A stretch of 64,000 nt of DNA from Corynebacterium phocae (GTDB lineage Bacteria > Actinomycetota > Actinomycetes > Mycobacteriales > Mycobacteriaceae): the NCBI RefSeq assembly GCF_008693075.1, contig NZ_VXKJ01000037.1, forward strand, positions 1 to 64,000, written 5' to 3'. A program made the translations under genes and the position numbers. Positions 17,949 to 26,948 of the stretch are shown here, in pieces (within the stretch, counting starts at the first letter, position 1; every line of letters begins with the position of its first letter). The notes under the pieces were generated by a model. That model had not been told where the DNA came from, did no database searches, and worked only from the letters and a program-made list of their open reading frames with translations.

Positions 17949-19451
17949 TTGTCCTCCGTTAAGAACTCCCCACAGCCCGCGGAAGAAGTTGACGTAGCGC
18001 TGATAGGTGCTGGAATCATGAGTGCCACCCTGGGCGCCATGCTTCGCGAACTAGAGCCCAGTTGGACCCAGATGGTATTCGAACGCCTGGAGGGGCCAGC
18101 GTTGGAGTCTTCCTCCCCGTGGAATAACGCCGGTACCGGCCACTCCGCTCTCTGTGAGCTTAACTACACGCCGGAGAAAAACGGCAGAGTTGACGTCTCC
18201 CAGGCGCTGGCAGTCAATGAGAAGTTCCAGAAGTCCCGGCAGTTTTGGGCCCACCAGGTCAACAACGGCATCTTGGTTGACCCGCGTCAATTCATTAATC
18301 CGGTTCCGCACATTTCCTTCGCACAAGGCGAAATCCAGGTAGATTTCCTCAAGCGCCGGTTCGATATCCTCAAAGGAAACCATCTCTTCCCGGATCTACA
18401 GTTCACGGATGATGAGGCGGAGTTTGCGGACAAGCTACCGCTGATGGCGTTGGAGCGCGACTTTGACAACCCCAAGGTGGCTATCTCCTGGACCGACGCC
18501 GGCACGGATATCAACTTTGGCGCGCTCACAGAGCAGTTCTTTACGGCGGCTCGCGCCGCAGGCACCGAAATCCGCTATAACACCGAAGTGGTTGATATCA
18601 AGCGCGACGGCGCAAAGTGGCGCGTGTACTCCAAGAATGCACAGACTGGAGACACCACGGTAGTGCGCGCAAACTTTGTCTTCGTAGGTGCCGGTGGCTA
18701 CGCCCTGAACCTTCTGCGCAAGGCGCGCATCCCGGAGATCCTTGGCTTTGCCGGCTTCCCGGTCTCTGGCATGTGGCTGCGTTCCACCAACCCGGAGCTA
18801 ATTGAGCAACATGCAGCGAAGGTCTACGGCAAGGCTGCGGTAGGCGCACCCCCTATGTCCGTGCCACACCTTGACACCCGCGTCATTGACGGCCAGAAGG
18901 GGCTCATGTTTGGCCCCTACGGCGGGTGGTCACCGAAGTTCCTGAAGGAAGGTTCCTACCTGGATTTGTTCAAGTCCATTCGCCCGGACAATCTCAGTTC
19001 TTATCTGGGCGTGGCCGCGCAGGAATTTGGTTTGACCAAGTACTTAGTTTCCGAGGTCATGAAGGACTTCGACGAGCGCATGGTTGAGCTTAAGTCTTAC
19101 GTGCCGTCAGCCGAGTCGGAGGACTGGGAGACCGTCGTGGCGGGACAGCGCGTCCAGGTCATCAAGCCCGCCGGTGCGCCACGGTTCGGGTCGCTAGAGT
19201 TTGGTACCTCACTCATCAACAACCAAGAGGGCAGTATCGCGGGTCTGCTGGGTGCCTCTCCAGGTGCCTCGGTTGCTCCGGCTGCCATGATCGAGCTGTT
19301 AGAGCGCTGCTTTGGCGAGCACATGATTCACTGGGCTGACAAGCTTCAGGAGATGGTGCCTTCCTACGGATCCAAACTTTCCAAGAACCCCAAACTCTAC
19401 GAAGAGTTGTGGGAGTTCACCCAGAAATCCCTCAAACTCGAGGAAAGCTAG
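17949..19451 (+). CDS. mqo: malate:quinone oxidoreductase
   Basis: A peripheral membrane FAD enzyme oxidising malate to oxaloacetate and passing electrons to quinone; it is the main malate oxidation step in Corynebacterium. It has 500 residues, the family norm. The N-terminal FAD fold is DVALIGAGIMSATLG. PWNNAGTGHSALCELNYTP and GLLGASPGASVAP are typical of Mqo. The start is a TTG at 17949, preceded by AAAGAGG, with no better ATG nearby. It faces the SelO gene across a long hairpin. Confidence 0.96.
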   Translation: MSSVKNSPQPAEEVDVALIGAGIMSATLGAMLRELEPSWTQMVFERLEGPALESSSPWNNAGTGHSALCELNYTPEKNGRVDVSQALAVNEKFQKSRQFWAHQVNNGILVDPRQFINPVPHISFAQGEIQVDFLKRRFDILKGNHLFPDLQFTDDEAEFADKLPLMALERDFDNPKVAISWTDAGTDINFGALTEQFFTAARAAGTEIRYNTEVVDIKRDGAKWRVYSKNAQTGDTTVVRANFVFVGAGGYALNLLRKARIPEILGFAGFPVSGMWLRSTNPELIEQHAAKVYGKAAVGAPPMSVPHLDTRVIDGQKGLMFGPYGGWSPKFLKEGSYLDLFKSIRPDNLSSYLGVAAQEFGLTKYLVSEVMKDFDERMVELKSYVPSAESEDWETVVAGQRVQVIKPAGAPRFGSLEFGTSLINNQEGSIAGLLGASPGASVAPAAMIELLERCFGEHMIHWADKLQEMVPSYGSKLSKNPKLYEELWEFTQKSLKLEES

Positions 19452-19465
19452 GGTTAAACCCCACC

Positions 19466-19509
19466 CCAGCGGGCTTGGCGCACCTCAACCGGTGCGGCAA
19501 GCCCGCTGG
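19466..19509. terminator. long hairpin between mqo and the SelO gene
   Basis: CCAGCGGGCTTG (19466-19477) and CAAGCCCGCTGG (19498-19509) form a perfect 12-bp stem, with inner GCACC/GGTGC pairs. The two genes converge here. There is no real T-tract on either side, so termination by this hairpin is likely but not certain. Confidence 0.6.
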
Positions 19510-19557
19510 TGTCTGGCCTGGTGGGCAAACCCGCTGTGGTGGGCAAGGCGCAGCCGC

Positions 19558-20859
19558 TTATGTACCGCAGAAAGTCCGGTAGGTACTCAAATCCCCCGGC
19601 TGCTCGTATTCGGGTTGAGATTGGTAGGGGTGAGTGACGGCGTCCAGGAGGCGGTGGAACTCACCGATATCGGCTAAGGCGGCCTCCACGTTGAGGTTGC
19701 GGGGGATTACGCGGTGGAAGCGCTGCGCGGGGTCCGGGGTGGAGAAGCTGGATTCTTCCCGCCAGCGTTGTTCCCACTCCGGTGCCAGGCCGGCACCACC
19801 GGAATTGAGTCCGGCGTTGAAGTTGGTGAGGTCGTGGCCGGTGACTGCGGCGAGGTAGCCGGGGACGGCATCGGCAGAAATGCCTAGCCTGGTGGCCAGC
19901 TGGCCGTGCCACTGGCGTTCAAACTTGCCGTAGAAGCCGTTAATGGTTTCCTGAGCGAACTCGACTGCGCGGTTGGGACCACTGTCAAAAAGCGGCAACA
20001 GGGACTCCGCCAGACGCGCGAGGTTCCACCCCAGCATGGCTGGTTGCTGGCCAAAGCGGTAGCGGCCCTGGGTGTCAATGGAGCTAAACCAGGTATCAGG
20101 GTCGTAAGTCTCCATGAACGCGCACGGGCCGTAGTCGATTGTTTCCCCAGACAGAGTGGTGTTATCAGTGTTCATCACCCCGTGGATAAACCCCAAGCGC
20201 TGCCAGGCGGCCACGGTGGCAATCTGTGCGTCCATGGCCTGGGTGTAGAGCTCCCGGTAGGTGCTGCCCGGGTAGTGCCGTGCAATGGTGTAGTCCGCCA
20301 AGCGTTGCAGCAGCCCGGAATCCCGGGCCGCGAAGTGGAAACTGCCCACCCGGATGTGGCTGGCGGCCACCCGGACGTGGACACCGGCGGGCTCAACTAT
20401 CTGGCGCTGGATTTTCCGGCCGGTAGCAATAACGGCCAGGCCCCGGGTGGTGGGGACTCCCAAAGCGTGCATGGCTTCACTCATGAGATACTCACGCAGC
20501 ATGGAACGCAACGTGCCCCGGCCGTCTGAACCATGGCGGGAATAGGGCGTGCGGCCGGTGCCCTTGGCGTGGAGATCCCGGCCGCCAACCTCTCCCAGCA
20601 GCAACGCCCGGCCGTCACCCATGTGGGGGTTAAACTGGCCAAATTGGTACCCGGAGTATGCCATGGCGTGCGCGGTGCCGTGCCCCAGCAGGAAATCCAG
20701 GCCTTCGCTGCTGCGCAGCCACTCCGGGTCCAACCCCAAGGACGCGGCCAAGTCAACGTTGAGAACCACCAGCTCCGGTGAGGGCTGCTCCTCACCGCGG
20801 GCTTGGGCGGCCATCTCCGGCAGCTGGGTGGCAAATTCGTGGGTAATTTCCGGGCGCAT
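19558..20859 (-). CDS. selO: SelO-family protein adenylyltransferase (YdiU/UPF0061)
   Basis: A pseudokinase-fold enzyme that transfers AMP from ATP to Ser, Thr or Tyr of target proteins and is linked to redox control. It has 433 residues, slightly short for the family. The active-site sequences GDGRALLLGEV, LHAKGTGRTPYSRHGSDGR, HGVMNTDN and IDYGPCAFM are present. It ends FCGT, with Cys third from the end, the position of selenocysteine in eukaryotic SelO. The start at 20859 (MRPEITH) has AAGGA upstream; ATG 20874 is the alternative. It is divergent from the DUF4921 gene with a short spacer. Confidence 0.88.
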   Translation of the reverse strand: MRPEITHEFATQLPEMAAQARGEEQPSPELVVLNVDLAASLGLDPEWLRSSEGLDFLLGHGTAHAMAYSGYQFGQFNPHMGDGRALLLGEVGGRDLHAKGTGRTPYSRHGSDGRGTLRSMLREYLMSEAMHALGVPTTRGLAVIATGRKIQRQIVEPAGVHVRVAASHIRVGSFHFAARDSGLLQRLADYTIARHYPGSTYRELYTQAMDAQIATVAAWQRLGFIHGVMNTDNTTLSGETIDYGPCAFMETYDPDTWFSSIDTQGRYRFGQQPAMLGWNLARLAESLLPLFDSGPNRAVEFAQETINGFYGKFERQWHGQLATRLGISADAVPGYLAAVTGHDLTNFNAGLNSGGAGLAPEWEQRWREESSFSTPDPAQRFHRVIPRNLNVEAALADIGEFHRLLDAVTHPYQSQPEYEQPGDLSTYRTFCGT

Positions 20860-20926
20860 AGGATCCTTCAACATTTAGCTAGGTTGGCTTAGCGCACAAG
20901 TCTATAGGGGGTTTATCCTTAAAAGT

Positions 20927-22243
20927 ATGAACCTTCCACTTTTTGCCAGGACTGAACCAATCCAAACTATGGCAGACGGGACAATCAAGCAGCTAAATCC
21001 CTTTTCTGGAACTGAGGTGTGGACGGTACCGGGACGGGGCAACCGGCCCTTGAGTAGATCAGTGTCCGCCCCGCGGCCGCTTGACGCACAATCCCAGGTG
21101 GCAACCTGCGCTTTTTGTGTGAACCGGCGCCTGGAAACTCCACCGGAAAAGTCACGTATTCTTCCCTCCGGGGAAATTCTGCGCGGTCTAAAACCGGGGA
21201 AGTTATGGGACACGGAGCCACTTTTCAGGCGGGTGCCCAACCTTTTTGAAATCCTTCCGTTTACTTACTGGCAGCAAAACTACGGCTATGAGCTAGACGC
21301 TACTACGAAGGCGCGTATGGCTAGCTACTTGGAGGACCCGGCGGGCCGGGAGCACGTCTTTGACGTCGCGCGGTTTCGGCTTAAAGCCTCCGGGCTAAAC
21401 CCGGATGTTTCGGACGCAGAGCTCACCGCCATTGCCACCGGGTTCTTTGGTGGAGGCCATGACGTCATAATTGCTAAGCGCCACTTCACCGACGGTGCTA
21501 CCGATACCAGCCAGCTGGCTTCTTCTGGCACGCTGACCCCTAATGAGCACTATCTGTTCACCCGTTTTACCGCAGACTCCATGCGGGACCTCTACCAGCG
21601 CAACCGCTATGTTTCCTACGTGGTGGCTTTCCAGAACTGGTTGGCACCGGCTGGTGCGTCCTTTGACCATCTGCACAAGCAACTGGTGGCCGTTGATGAC
21701 CGGGGTATCTCTGCGGAGCGTGAGGTAGAGATGTTGCGCGCTAACCCGAACATGTACAACCAGTGGGCGGTGGACTACGCCGCGCAGCATAACTTAATCA
21801 TCGCAGAAAACGACCATGCCGTGATGTATGCCGGCTTTGGTCACCGGTATCCAACAATCGAGATCTACTCCAAGTCACCAACGCCGGAGCCTTGGAAGCA
21901 GACTCCCGCAGAGGTCGAAGCGATGTCCGATCTCATCCACGCGGCGCACGCCGCAGTAGGCCCCCAGGTGGCCTGTAATGAGGAATGGCACCATCAGTCC
22001 CCAAGCGTGGATATCCCGCAACCATGGCGCGTGATGATCAAGTTGCGGCTTTCCACCCTGGCCGGGTTCGAGGGCGGCACCAAAATCTATATCAACACCA
22101 TTTCCCCGTGGGACTTGCGCGACCGCGTGGTGGAAAGCCTCTACGCACGCCGCGAAGGCGGTGAGGTTGCTGCTGGGATAGCCATTGCCACTGAGACTCG
22201 GACCAAGCGCAATAGCCTCCGCTACAACCCCACCTTGCACTAG
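20927..22243 (+). CDS. DUF4921 family protein, GalT/HIT-like
   Basis: A 438-residue protein resembling galactose-1-phosphate uridylyltransferase and other HIT-superfamily nucleotidyl transferases. It has a zinc-type CAFC near residue 64 and an HLHKQ matching HxHxQ, where the second His would be the nucleophile. The late NEEWHHQSP and WDLRDRVVESLYARREG are typical of DUF4921 as I remember it. The true substrate is unknown. The start could also be ATG 20969 (MADGTIKQ); neither has a strong ribosome site. It shares a spacer of about 67 bases with the divergent SelO gene. Confidence 0.75.
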   Translation: MNLPLFARTEPIQTMADGTIKQLNPFSGTEVWTVPGRGNRPLSRSVSAPRPLDAQSQVATCAFCVNRRLETPPEKSRILPSGEILRGLKPGKLWDTEPLFRRVPNLFEILPFTYWQQNYGYELDATTKARMASYLEDPAGREHVFDVARFRLKASGLNPDVSDAELTAIATGFFGGGHDVIIAKRHFTDGATDTSQLASSGTLTPNEHYLFTRFTADSMRDLYQRNRYVSYVVAFQNWLAPAGASFDHLHKQLVAVDDRGISAEREVEMLRANPNMYNQWAVDYAAQHNLIIAENDHAVMYAGFGHRYPTIEIYSKSPTPEPWKQTPAEVEAMSDLIHAAHAAVGPQVACNEEWHHQSPSVDIPQPWRVMIKLRLSTLAGFEGGTKIYINTISPWDLRDRVVESLYARREGGEVAAGIAIATETRTKRNSLRYNPTLH

Positions 22244-22299
22244 GGGGGAAGGATTTGGGACGCCGGAATTTGGGTGCCGGGACCAGGGCGTCGGCACGG

Positions 22300-23031
22300 C
22301 TAGACCACCAGCACCAGTTCCTGGCCGCGGATTTCGGTCTGCAGGCCCGCGCGGCTAGCCGCAGCAGCGGTATCGCCAATCGTGTCGATGCCGCCGTGGC
22401 TGGCCTCAGCCATAGCCAGCACCCGTGCCAGAGCCCCCTTGTAGTGCTTGTTGAAGTGAGAGACCACCTTGCGGCTGCCGTCCTTCTGGACGGACTCCAC
22501 CCGCACCGTGATGGCACCAGCACACTTGCCCAGGTTCTGGTACGCGCCAGAGCGCATGTCCACCACCAACTCACCCGCCGCGCTAAGTTCATTTAACTCC
22601 GCAGAAATGAGCTTTCCCCAGCGCGATTTCATGGTCCGGCCCTCAAGTTTCGAGTTTCCGGAGAGGCGATAGTGGGGTATGAGGTCATCAGCCCGGATAA
22701 GACCAAACAAGGCGTCACCTACCGCCAGGTGCGCACGGGCGGATGCGGGAAGAGAAGAGGCGTCCAGCGCGTCGTAGAGCACGCCGGTAAAGCGCTCAAT
22801 CGCGGGCATAGTGGGGGAGGAGAACAAGCGTTGGTTACTCTCCGCCTCCGGGCGGAGCTTTTCCGAAAGTTTTAATGTCTCCAGGGCCTCATCAACGCTT
22901 AAGGAGCTGAGAGCGTCAGCTATCTCCTGGCGCGCCGGGGTGAGCCGCGGAAAGGACAGCTCCGTTAACTGAAGTGGGGCAGCGGTGCCGCCGTGGGCTT
23001 TTGTCTCCGAAGGGGGAAGGATAATGAGCAT
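22300..23031 (-). CDS. yaaA: peroxide stress protein YaaA (DUF328)
   Basis: A 243-residue member of the YaaA family, which lowers free iron and limits hydroxyl-radical damage during peroxide stress in E. coli and has DNA-binding ability. The family start MLIILPPSETK is clear, and further conserved parts include LYDALDASSLP and FNKHYKGALAR. It is divergent from proS with only 32 bases between the start codons, so the promoters must overlap. Confidence 0.9.
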   Translation of the reverse strand: MLIILPPSETKAHGGTAAPLQLTELSFPRLTPARQEIADALSSLSVDEALETLKLSEKLRPEAESNQRLFSSPTMPAIERFTGVLYDALDASSLPASARAHLAVGDALFGLIRADDLIPHYRLSGNSKLEGRTMKSRWGKLISAELNELSAAGELVVDMRSGAYQNLGKCAGAITVRVESVQKDGSRKVVSHFNKHYKGALARVLAMAEASHGGIDTIGDTAAAASRAGLQTEIRGQELVLVV

Positions 23032-23049
23032 AAATACATGCTAGCCGGG

Positions 23050-23055
23050 TAAAGT
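23050..23055 (+). promoter_or_regulatory. candidate -10 element for a leaderless proS message
   Basis: TAAAGT ends eight bases before the proS ATG, so transcription would start at or next to the start codon. There is no Shine-Dalgarno sequence. Leaderless messages are common in actinobacteria. Confidence 0.35.
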
Positions 23056-23063
23056 GTGAAGAC

Positions 23064-24818
23064 ATGATTACACGCCTTTCCCAGCTCTTTCTCCGTACCC
23101 TCCGCGAAGACCCCGCAGATGCCGAGGTGGTCAGCCATAAGCTCCTCGTTCGTGCAGGATACGTCCGCCGCGCCGCGCCCGGCGTCTACACTTGGTTGCC
23201 CCTTGGATTGCGCACCCTGCGTAAGATTGAGGACGTAGTGCGTGAGGAAATGAACGCCATCGGCGGGCAGGAGATGCTCTTTCCCGCCCTCCTGCCCCGC
23301 GAACCCTATGAGTTGACCAACCGGTGGACCGAATACGGGGACAACCTCTTCCGCCTTAAGGACCGTAAGGGCGCAGACATGCTGCTGGGCCCCACCCATG
23401 AGGAACTGTTTGCCACCGCCGTGAAGGACATGTTCACCTCCTACAAAGACTTCCCAGTCACCCTCTACCAAATTCAGACCAAGTACCGGGATGAGGAGCG
23501 CCCCCGCGCCGGGATCCTGCGCGGCCGCGAGTTTGTGATGAAGGACTCTTACTCCTTTGATATGTCCGACGCCGGCCTGGATGAGGCTTATGCCCGCCAC
23601 CGGAAGGCATACAAGGCCGTATTCGACCGTTTAGGAATTGACTACGCCATTGTCAAGGCCACCTCCGGGGCCATGGGTGGCTCCGCGTCTGAGGAATTCC
23701 TGGCTATCTCCCCAGTGGGGGAGGACACCTTTGTCCAGGCCACCGACGGTGACTACGCCGCCAACGTAGAGGCCGTTGTTACCCCCGTGCCGGAAGCCAT
23801 TGACATCACCGGCCAGCCGGAAGCTACCGAACAGTCCACTCCCGGTGCCACCACCATTGACTCACTGGTGCAATGGGCGCAAGAAAACGGGATTGAGGCC
23901 ACGGCCAAAGACACGTTGAAGTGCATGATGCTCAAGGTGGCCAAGCCTGCGGCTACCGAGGAAGAACGTGAGTGGGAACTGGCCGCAGTGTTGCTGCCCG
24001 GCGACCGCGAGCTGGATGAAAAGCGCTTGGAGGCCTCTCTGGAGCCCCTAGAATACGTCTTGGCCGAGGAAGCAGATTTTAAGAAAAACAGCTTCCTGGT
24101 CAAGGGCTTCGTGGGGCCGCGGGCGCTCAACGCTAATGAAGTCAAGGTCTATGCAGATCCCCGCGTAGTCAACGGCTCCGCATGGATAATCGGCGCGGAT
24201 ACCCCAGACCGCCATGTGGTGGGCGCAGTTGCCGGGCGCGATTTCCAGGTGGATGAGTTCGTGGAGGCAGCGGAGGTCAAAGAAGGTGACCCAGCTCCCG
24301 CGGGGCAGGGAACGCTCACGCTCAAGCGCGGTATTGAGCTGGGACATATCTTCCAGCTGGGGCGCAAATACACCGAGGCCTTCGACGTGCAGATTCTGGA
24401 TGAAAACGGCAAGCGTGCGGTTCCCACCATGGGATCCTACGGAATTGGAATCTCTCGCATGATGGCCGTTCTGGCGGAGCAGCGTGCTGATGAAAAGGGT
24501 CTGAACTGGCCGGTGGAGGTTGCCCCCTACCAAGTCCACGTGGCGGTGGCCAACAAGGACCAAGCCGCTTTGGAAGCCGGTGACAAGCTGGTAGCGGAAC
24601 TAGATTCCCGCGGTATTGAGGTCCTCTTCGATGACCGGCCAAAGGTCTCTCCGGGCGTGAAATTTAAAGACGCTGAGCTGCTGGGTATGCCGTTTGTTGC
24701 CATCCTGGGCAGGTCGTTCAAGGACGGGGTAATCGAGCTGCGTATCCGCGGTGGGGAAACTCTTGAGGTCCCGGCAGATGACGTTGTGGACACACTCGTG
24801 CAACTAGTTCGCGGCTAG
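23064..24818 (+). CDS. proS: prolyl-tRNA synthetase
   Basis: A class II synthetase charging tRNA-Pro, in the bacterial form with an editing insertion. It has 584 residues. Motif 2 is [27 protein letters not shown] (core RDEERPR). The INS editing domain spans about residues 225-400. Motif 3 is [13 protein letters not shown]. The anticodon-binding C-terminal domain begins near VAPYQVHV. It is followed by a striking 17-bp repeat and terminator. Confidence 0.97.
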   Translation: MITRLSQLFLRTLREDPADAEVVSHKLLVRAGYVRRAAPGVYTWLPLGLRTLRKIEDVVREEMNAIGGQEMLFPALLPREPYELTNRWTEYGDNLFRLKDRKGADMLLGPTHEELFATAVKDMFTSYKDFPVTLYQIQTKYRDEERPRAGILRGREFVMKDSYSFDMSDAGLDEAYARHRKAYKAVFDRLGIDYAIVKATSGAMGGSASEEFLAISPVGEDTFVQATDGDYAANVEAVVTPVPEAIDITGQPEATEQSTPGATTIDSLVQWAQENGIEATAKDTLKCMMLKVAKPAATEEEREWELAAVLLPGDRELDEKRLEASLEPLEYVLAEEADFKKNSFLVKGFVGPRALNANEVKVYADPRVVNGSAWIIGADTPDRHVVGAVAGRDFQVDEFVEAAEVKEGDPAPAGQGTLTLKRGIELGHIFQLGRKYTEAFDVQILDENGKRAVPTMGSYGIGISRMMAVLAEQRADEKGLNWPVEVAPYQVHVAVANKDQAALEAGDKLVAELDSRGIEVLFDDRPKVSPGVKFKDAELLGMPFVAILGRSFKDGVIELRIRGGETLEVPADDVVDTLVQLVRG

Positions 24819-24858
24819 GCTCCCCGCCGGCCACCGCCTAAGCTACAAGGTTCCCGAA

Positions 24859-24926
24859 GGCTACAAGCACCACTGGGCTACAAGAACCACTGGGCTGCAA
24901 GCACCACTGGGCTACAAGAACCACTG
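24859..24926. repeat. four 17-bp tandem repeats downstream of proS
   Basis: Four units of GGCTACAAGMACCACTG at 24859-24875, 24876-24892, 24893-24909 and 24910-24926; the third has one A-to-G change. The variable base alternates C, A, C, A. The array is enclosed by a 9-bp inverted repeat, AAGGTTCCC at 24847-24855 and GGGAACCTT at 24926-24934. Confidence 0.9.
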
Positions 24927-24952
24927 GGAACCTTAGTAAGTGGTGCTTTTTC
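24916..24952 (+). terminator. proS terminator built from the repeat array
   Basis: AGTGGTGCTTTTT (24939-24951 region) can pair with AAGAACCACT of repeat unit 4 (one mismatch, short loop) or perfectly with AAGCACCACT of unit 3 or unit 1 (longer loops). The T-tract follows directly. Confidence 0.6.
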
Positions 24953-24978
24953 CCTGCGTGGACGTAGGCTGGGCGGTT

Positions 24979-25323
24979 ATGAAAAGCCGTTACGTACTAG
25001 CGTGCGCTCTTGCCGCCATGGGCGCACTGCACTTTGCCAAGCCCGACCCCTTTGAATCGATTGTCCCGCCGCAGTTGCCCGGAGGCCCCCGCCTGTACAA
25101 CTTTGCCTCCGGGGCATGGGAGCTAGCTACAGCGGGTCTGCTGGCCCGCGAGAACACCGCTGCGGCCGGCGGCGTAAGTGCGTGTGCCCTCTTCCTGGCG
25201 GTGTGGCCGGCAAATATCTATCACGCCATCAAGGACTGGCCCAAGGCATGGGGCTATCACCTGCTGCGTCAGCCGGCCCAGCTGTGGCTCATCTCTTTAG
25301 CCGCCCGGATAGCTCGTACTTAA
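24979..25323 (+). CDS. DoxX-like small membrane protein
   Basis: 114 residues from the ATG at 24979; a GTG at 24940 falls inside the proS terminator and is rejected. It has about three or four hydrophobic segments, and sequence such as ALHFAKPDPFESIVPPQLPG and FPANIYHA-like VWPANIYHAI recalls small DoxX/MauE-type proteins. Function is unknown; DoxX relatives are linked to redox and thiol stress in mycobacteria. It is convergent with the DUF4439 lipoprotein gene. Confidence 0.65.
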   Translation: MKSRYVLACALAAMGALHFAKPDPFESIVPPQLPGGPRLYNFASGAWELATAGLLARENTAAAGGVSACALFLAVWPANIYHAIKDWPKAWGYHLLRQPAQLWLISLAARIART

Positions 25324-25381
25324 GGGCTTCGATTGCCCCAAGTGTTGGTTGAACCGCGACCGCTTGCTTAGGTTGTTTAAG

Positions 25382-25396
25382 GCCCCTTGCGGGGGC
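25382..25396. other. small GC hairpin between convergent genes
   Basis: GCCCC (25382-25386) pairs with GGGGC (25392-25396) over a five-base loop. A larger inverted repeat, GATTGCCCC (25331-25339) with GGGGCAATC (25392-25400), shares the right arm. It may act as a terminator, although no T-tract follows. Confidence 0.35.
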
Positions 25397-25488
25397 AATC
25401 ACTCTCACCTTGGCTTTCCTTGGCTTCGGTTGGCGTGCGCGGGGCTGTGCTTTTGCGGGCAAGCCCTAGCGGCTTTTCCGGGCTATTC

Positions 25489-26331
25489 CTAGCGGGTGCG
25501 CGCCCAGGCGGCGGTGGCCACCAGCCATTCAATCCAGGAAGCCTGGGAATCTCCGGATGCCTTTGCCTGGGGTGCAAGCGTGGCTTCTCGTTCAAAACGC
25601 GCGGCCGTACGAGCTTGTAGTTCTCCGCTAAAATGCTCTGCCTGTTCCGCATTGGTGGGAAGTCCTACCTCGCCTGAATCATACCCAGCGGCTGGCACCG
25701 GGGCTGAGTCTAGCGCAGCGGACAATCGCTGGGCGATCTCCTGGTGGTCGTTTATTAGCCCGTCCACCCTTTCTTCCAGGCCCTCCGAGGCGTAGGCCCG
25801 CGCGAAATCCAGCCCCCAAATTACCTGGTACTCCCAATCCAGCAGTGCCCGGGCCTGGTTCGCCTCATTTTCGGTGAGCTGCGCTGGCAAGGCAGGCAAC
25901 CCCAGAGGATCATCGCTAGACGGATTGGCGACGTTGTCCTCACTGGGGTTGCCTTCAAGATTTTGCCGCCGTTGCGCCGCGGCGTTGTTAATAGCCAGGC
26001 TGATGATGAGCGGCCGGGATTCCTCCGGGACTCTTGCGTCCAGGAGTGCCGGCGCGGGGGAGTCTGCTAGGTTGCGCACTGCCTGCTCGCGGTCCACTAA
26101 GCAGGTGTGTGGAGGGCCACCTTCCGGGGTGGTGCCACACAGCCGGTAAACCTCGGCGAAAAGGGCGTCCGCATGTTCGGTTCTGCCGGCGGCCTGTTCA
26201 GCGGCGGCGAGCTCAACCAACGCGGAATCCGGGCGGGGGCCAAAAAGTTCCACTACCGGGGCACAAGCGCACAGCGTTAGCAGTCCGGGGAGGGATATAG
26301 CGGTGGCAAGAAATAGTTTTTGGCGTTTCAC
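25489..26331 (-). CDS. DUF4439 lipoprotein
   Basis: 280 residues. The signal peptide ends in a lipobox-like LTLCAC around residue 23, so it is probably a lipoprotein. The C-terminal 130 residues match the DUF4439 ferritin-like helical domain (QARALLDWEYQVIWGLDFARAYA and a late FEREATLAP segment). Function is unknown. It is divergent from rimP, as in mycobacteria (Rv2844 beside the rimP region, from memory). Confidence 0.75.
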   Translation of the reverse strand: MKRQKLFLATAISLPGLLTLCACAPVVELFGPRPDSALVELAAAEQAAGRTEHADALFAEVYRLCGTTPEGGPPHTCLVDREQAVRNLADSPAPALLDARVPEESRPLIISLAINNAAAQRRQNLEGNPSEDNVANPSSDDPLGLPALPAQLTENEANQARALLDWEYQVIWGLDFARAYASEGLEERVDGLINDHQEIAQRLSAALDSAPVPAAGYDSGEVGLPTNAEQAEHFSGELQARTAARFEREATLAPQAKASGDSQASWIEWLVATAAWARTR

Positions 26332-26390
26332 TACTCATACTCTACCGCCCATTCCTGCCCCGGATTGCACAACCCAGTAAGCTAAGGAAC

Positions 26391-26945
26391 ATGGCTTTTC
26401 CCACCGCAGAAATTTTAACCAACCGCTTGGCCCCGCTGGCAGCCTCACACGGGCTAGACATTGAAGACGTTAAGGCAACCCCGGCCGGGAAAAAATCCCA
26501 GGTGGTTATCCGTCTAGACGGGGATACCCGCCCCTCGTCGGACACCCTAGAGGTGATGACCCAGGAGATTTCCGAGTTCTTTGATGAGTTAGAAGATAAA
26601 GGCGAGCTTAACTTCGGTGCCGGGTACACGCTTGAGGTTTCCACCCCGGGCGTTGACCTACCGTTGACTTTGCCGCGGCATTTCCGCCGCAACCGTGGCC
26701 GCCTTATCAACAAAGACGGCCAGATCTACCGCCTTGGCGCGCTGTCAGATGATGAGCAGTCTGTCATTGTGGTGCCGCGAACCAAGAAATCAGGCAAAAA
26801 GGACGTGCCTGTTCAGGTAGCCCGAATTGATAATTTGACCGGTGCAGTGGTAGAAATTGAGTTCGCAAAGCCGCCTGAATCAGAAACGCAGGCAGCCGCT
26901 TTACACTTCGAAGAAGCGGCACAACAGGCAATTCGAGAGGATTAA
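26391..26945 (+). CDS. rimP: ribosome maturation factor RimP
   Basis: Binds the 30S subunit during assembly and is needed for the proper folding of the 16S central region. It has 184 residues in two domains, with DIEDVKATPAGKKSQVVIRLDGD in the first and the family motif LEVSTPGVDLPLT in the middle. It is the first gene of the conserved rimP-nusA-ylxR-infB order; nusA begins three bases after its stop. Confidence 0.95.
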   Translation: MAFPTAEILTNRLAPLAASHGLDIEDVKATPAGKKSQVVIRLDGDTRPSSDTLEVMTQEISEFFDELEDKGELNFGAGYTLEVSTPGVDLPLTLPRHFRRNRGRLINKDGQIYRLGALSDDEQSVIVVPRTKKSGKKDVPVQVARIDNLTGAVVEIEFAKPPESETQAAALHFEEAAQQAIRED

Positions 26946-26948
26946 CAA

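Noticed and set aside
20875..20900. DtxR-like AGGTTGGCTTA sequence between selO and the DUF4921 gene
   Set aside because: Only the left half resembles the iron-box consensus; the right half does not match.
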